Shown: positions 20,359 to 20,476 of the stretch, piece after piece
How positions within the stretch are numbered: position 1 is the first letter of the stretch
Layout of the letters: each line of letters begins with the position of its first letter
Assembly (NCBI RefSeq): GCF_000388065.1
Contig: NW_009242974.1
Coordinates: 2,924,471 to 2,944,946, forward strand
Source: Fonticula alba
Lineage: Eukaryota > Opisthokonta > Rotosphaerida > Fonticulaceae
Direction: 5' to 3'
Length of the DNA: 20,476 bases
Made by a program: the position numbers and the translations under genes
Notes under the pieces: generated by a model
Database searches by the model: none
Seen by the model: only the letters and a program-made list of their open reading frames with translations
Told to the model about the DNA's origin: nothing

Positions 20359-20476
20359 CGCTCTCTCTGGGACGAGGGAAGGGAACTGGGGGGGAGAGAG
20401 AGAGTGTGTGCGTGTGCGTGTGTGTGTGGACGCGGACCAGGAACTACGCGATGATGAGGGGGGAAGGAAGGGAGGG
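20359..20476 (-). promoter_or_regulatory. HSF 5' leader / upstream region, cut by window end
   Basis: In the HSF direction this reads as a GT/CA-rich stretch, a CT run and then CCCCCCCAG close before the ATG, which could be the 3' end of a 5'UTR intron. No clear heat-shock element (alternating GAA/TTC triplets) is seen in the 118 bases available. Confidence 0.35.

Overview
The window is nuclear DNA from a GC-rich, intron-rich eukaryotic microbe. I read six protein-coding genes with 30 introns. All introns are short (82-289 bp), all are GT-AG, and all three standard stop codons are used, so the genetic code is standard. The gene set (Rab2, eIF2-gamma, TRAPPC5/Trs31, a BRC-repeat protein, DDX54/Dbp10, a heat-shock factor) fits an opisthokont-grade protist. 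A nucleariid such as Fonticula alba is my best guess from GC content and gene style, but that is inference and not demonstrated here. Intergenic DNA and introns are full of poly(G)/poly(C) runs and simple repeats, and one 110-base run of N marks an assembly gap.

Layout, left to right: 1-651 simple-sequence DNA; 652-1857 (-) Rab2 GTPase, 5 exons; 1858-4651 gene-poor tract packed with G- and C-homopolymers; 4652-7028 (-) translation factor eIF2-gamma, 8 exons; 7029-8725 gene-poor; 8726-9956 (-) TRAPP subunit TRAPPC5/Trs31, 4 exons; 9957-10505 divergent intergenic region with the gap; 10506-11721 (+) a compact three-BRC-repeat (RAD51-binding type) protein, 2 exons; 11722-12248 short intergenic; 12249-16475 (+) DEAD-box helicase DDX54/Dbp10, 11 exons; 16476-16747 tail-to-tail spacer; 16748-20358 (-) heat-shock transcription factor, 6 exons; 20359-20476 start of the HSF upstream region.

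The genes do not form a functional cluster: Rab2 and TRAPPC5 act in ER-Golgi traffic, eIF2-gamma in translation initiation, Dbp10 in 60S ribosome assembly, HSF in stress transcription and the BRC protein probably in recombination. The most notable observations are: (1) 26 of the 30 introns start with GTNCG instead of the usual GTRAG, implying an altered U1 snRNA/5' splice-site pairing; (2) a RAD51-binding-type protein of about 356 aa with three BRC repeats, bracketed so tightly by neighbours that no BRCA2 DNA-binding domain can fit; (3) an HSF with a perfect C-terminal heptad array at its very end, a His-rich segment and a 14-nt last coding exon.
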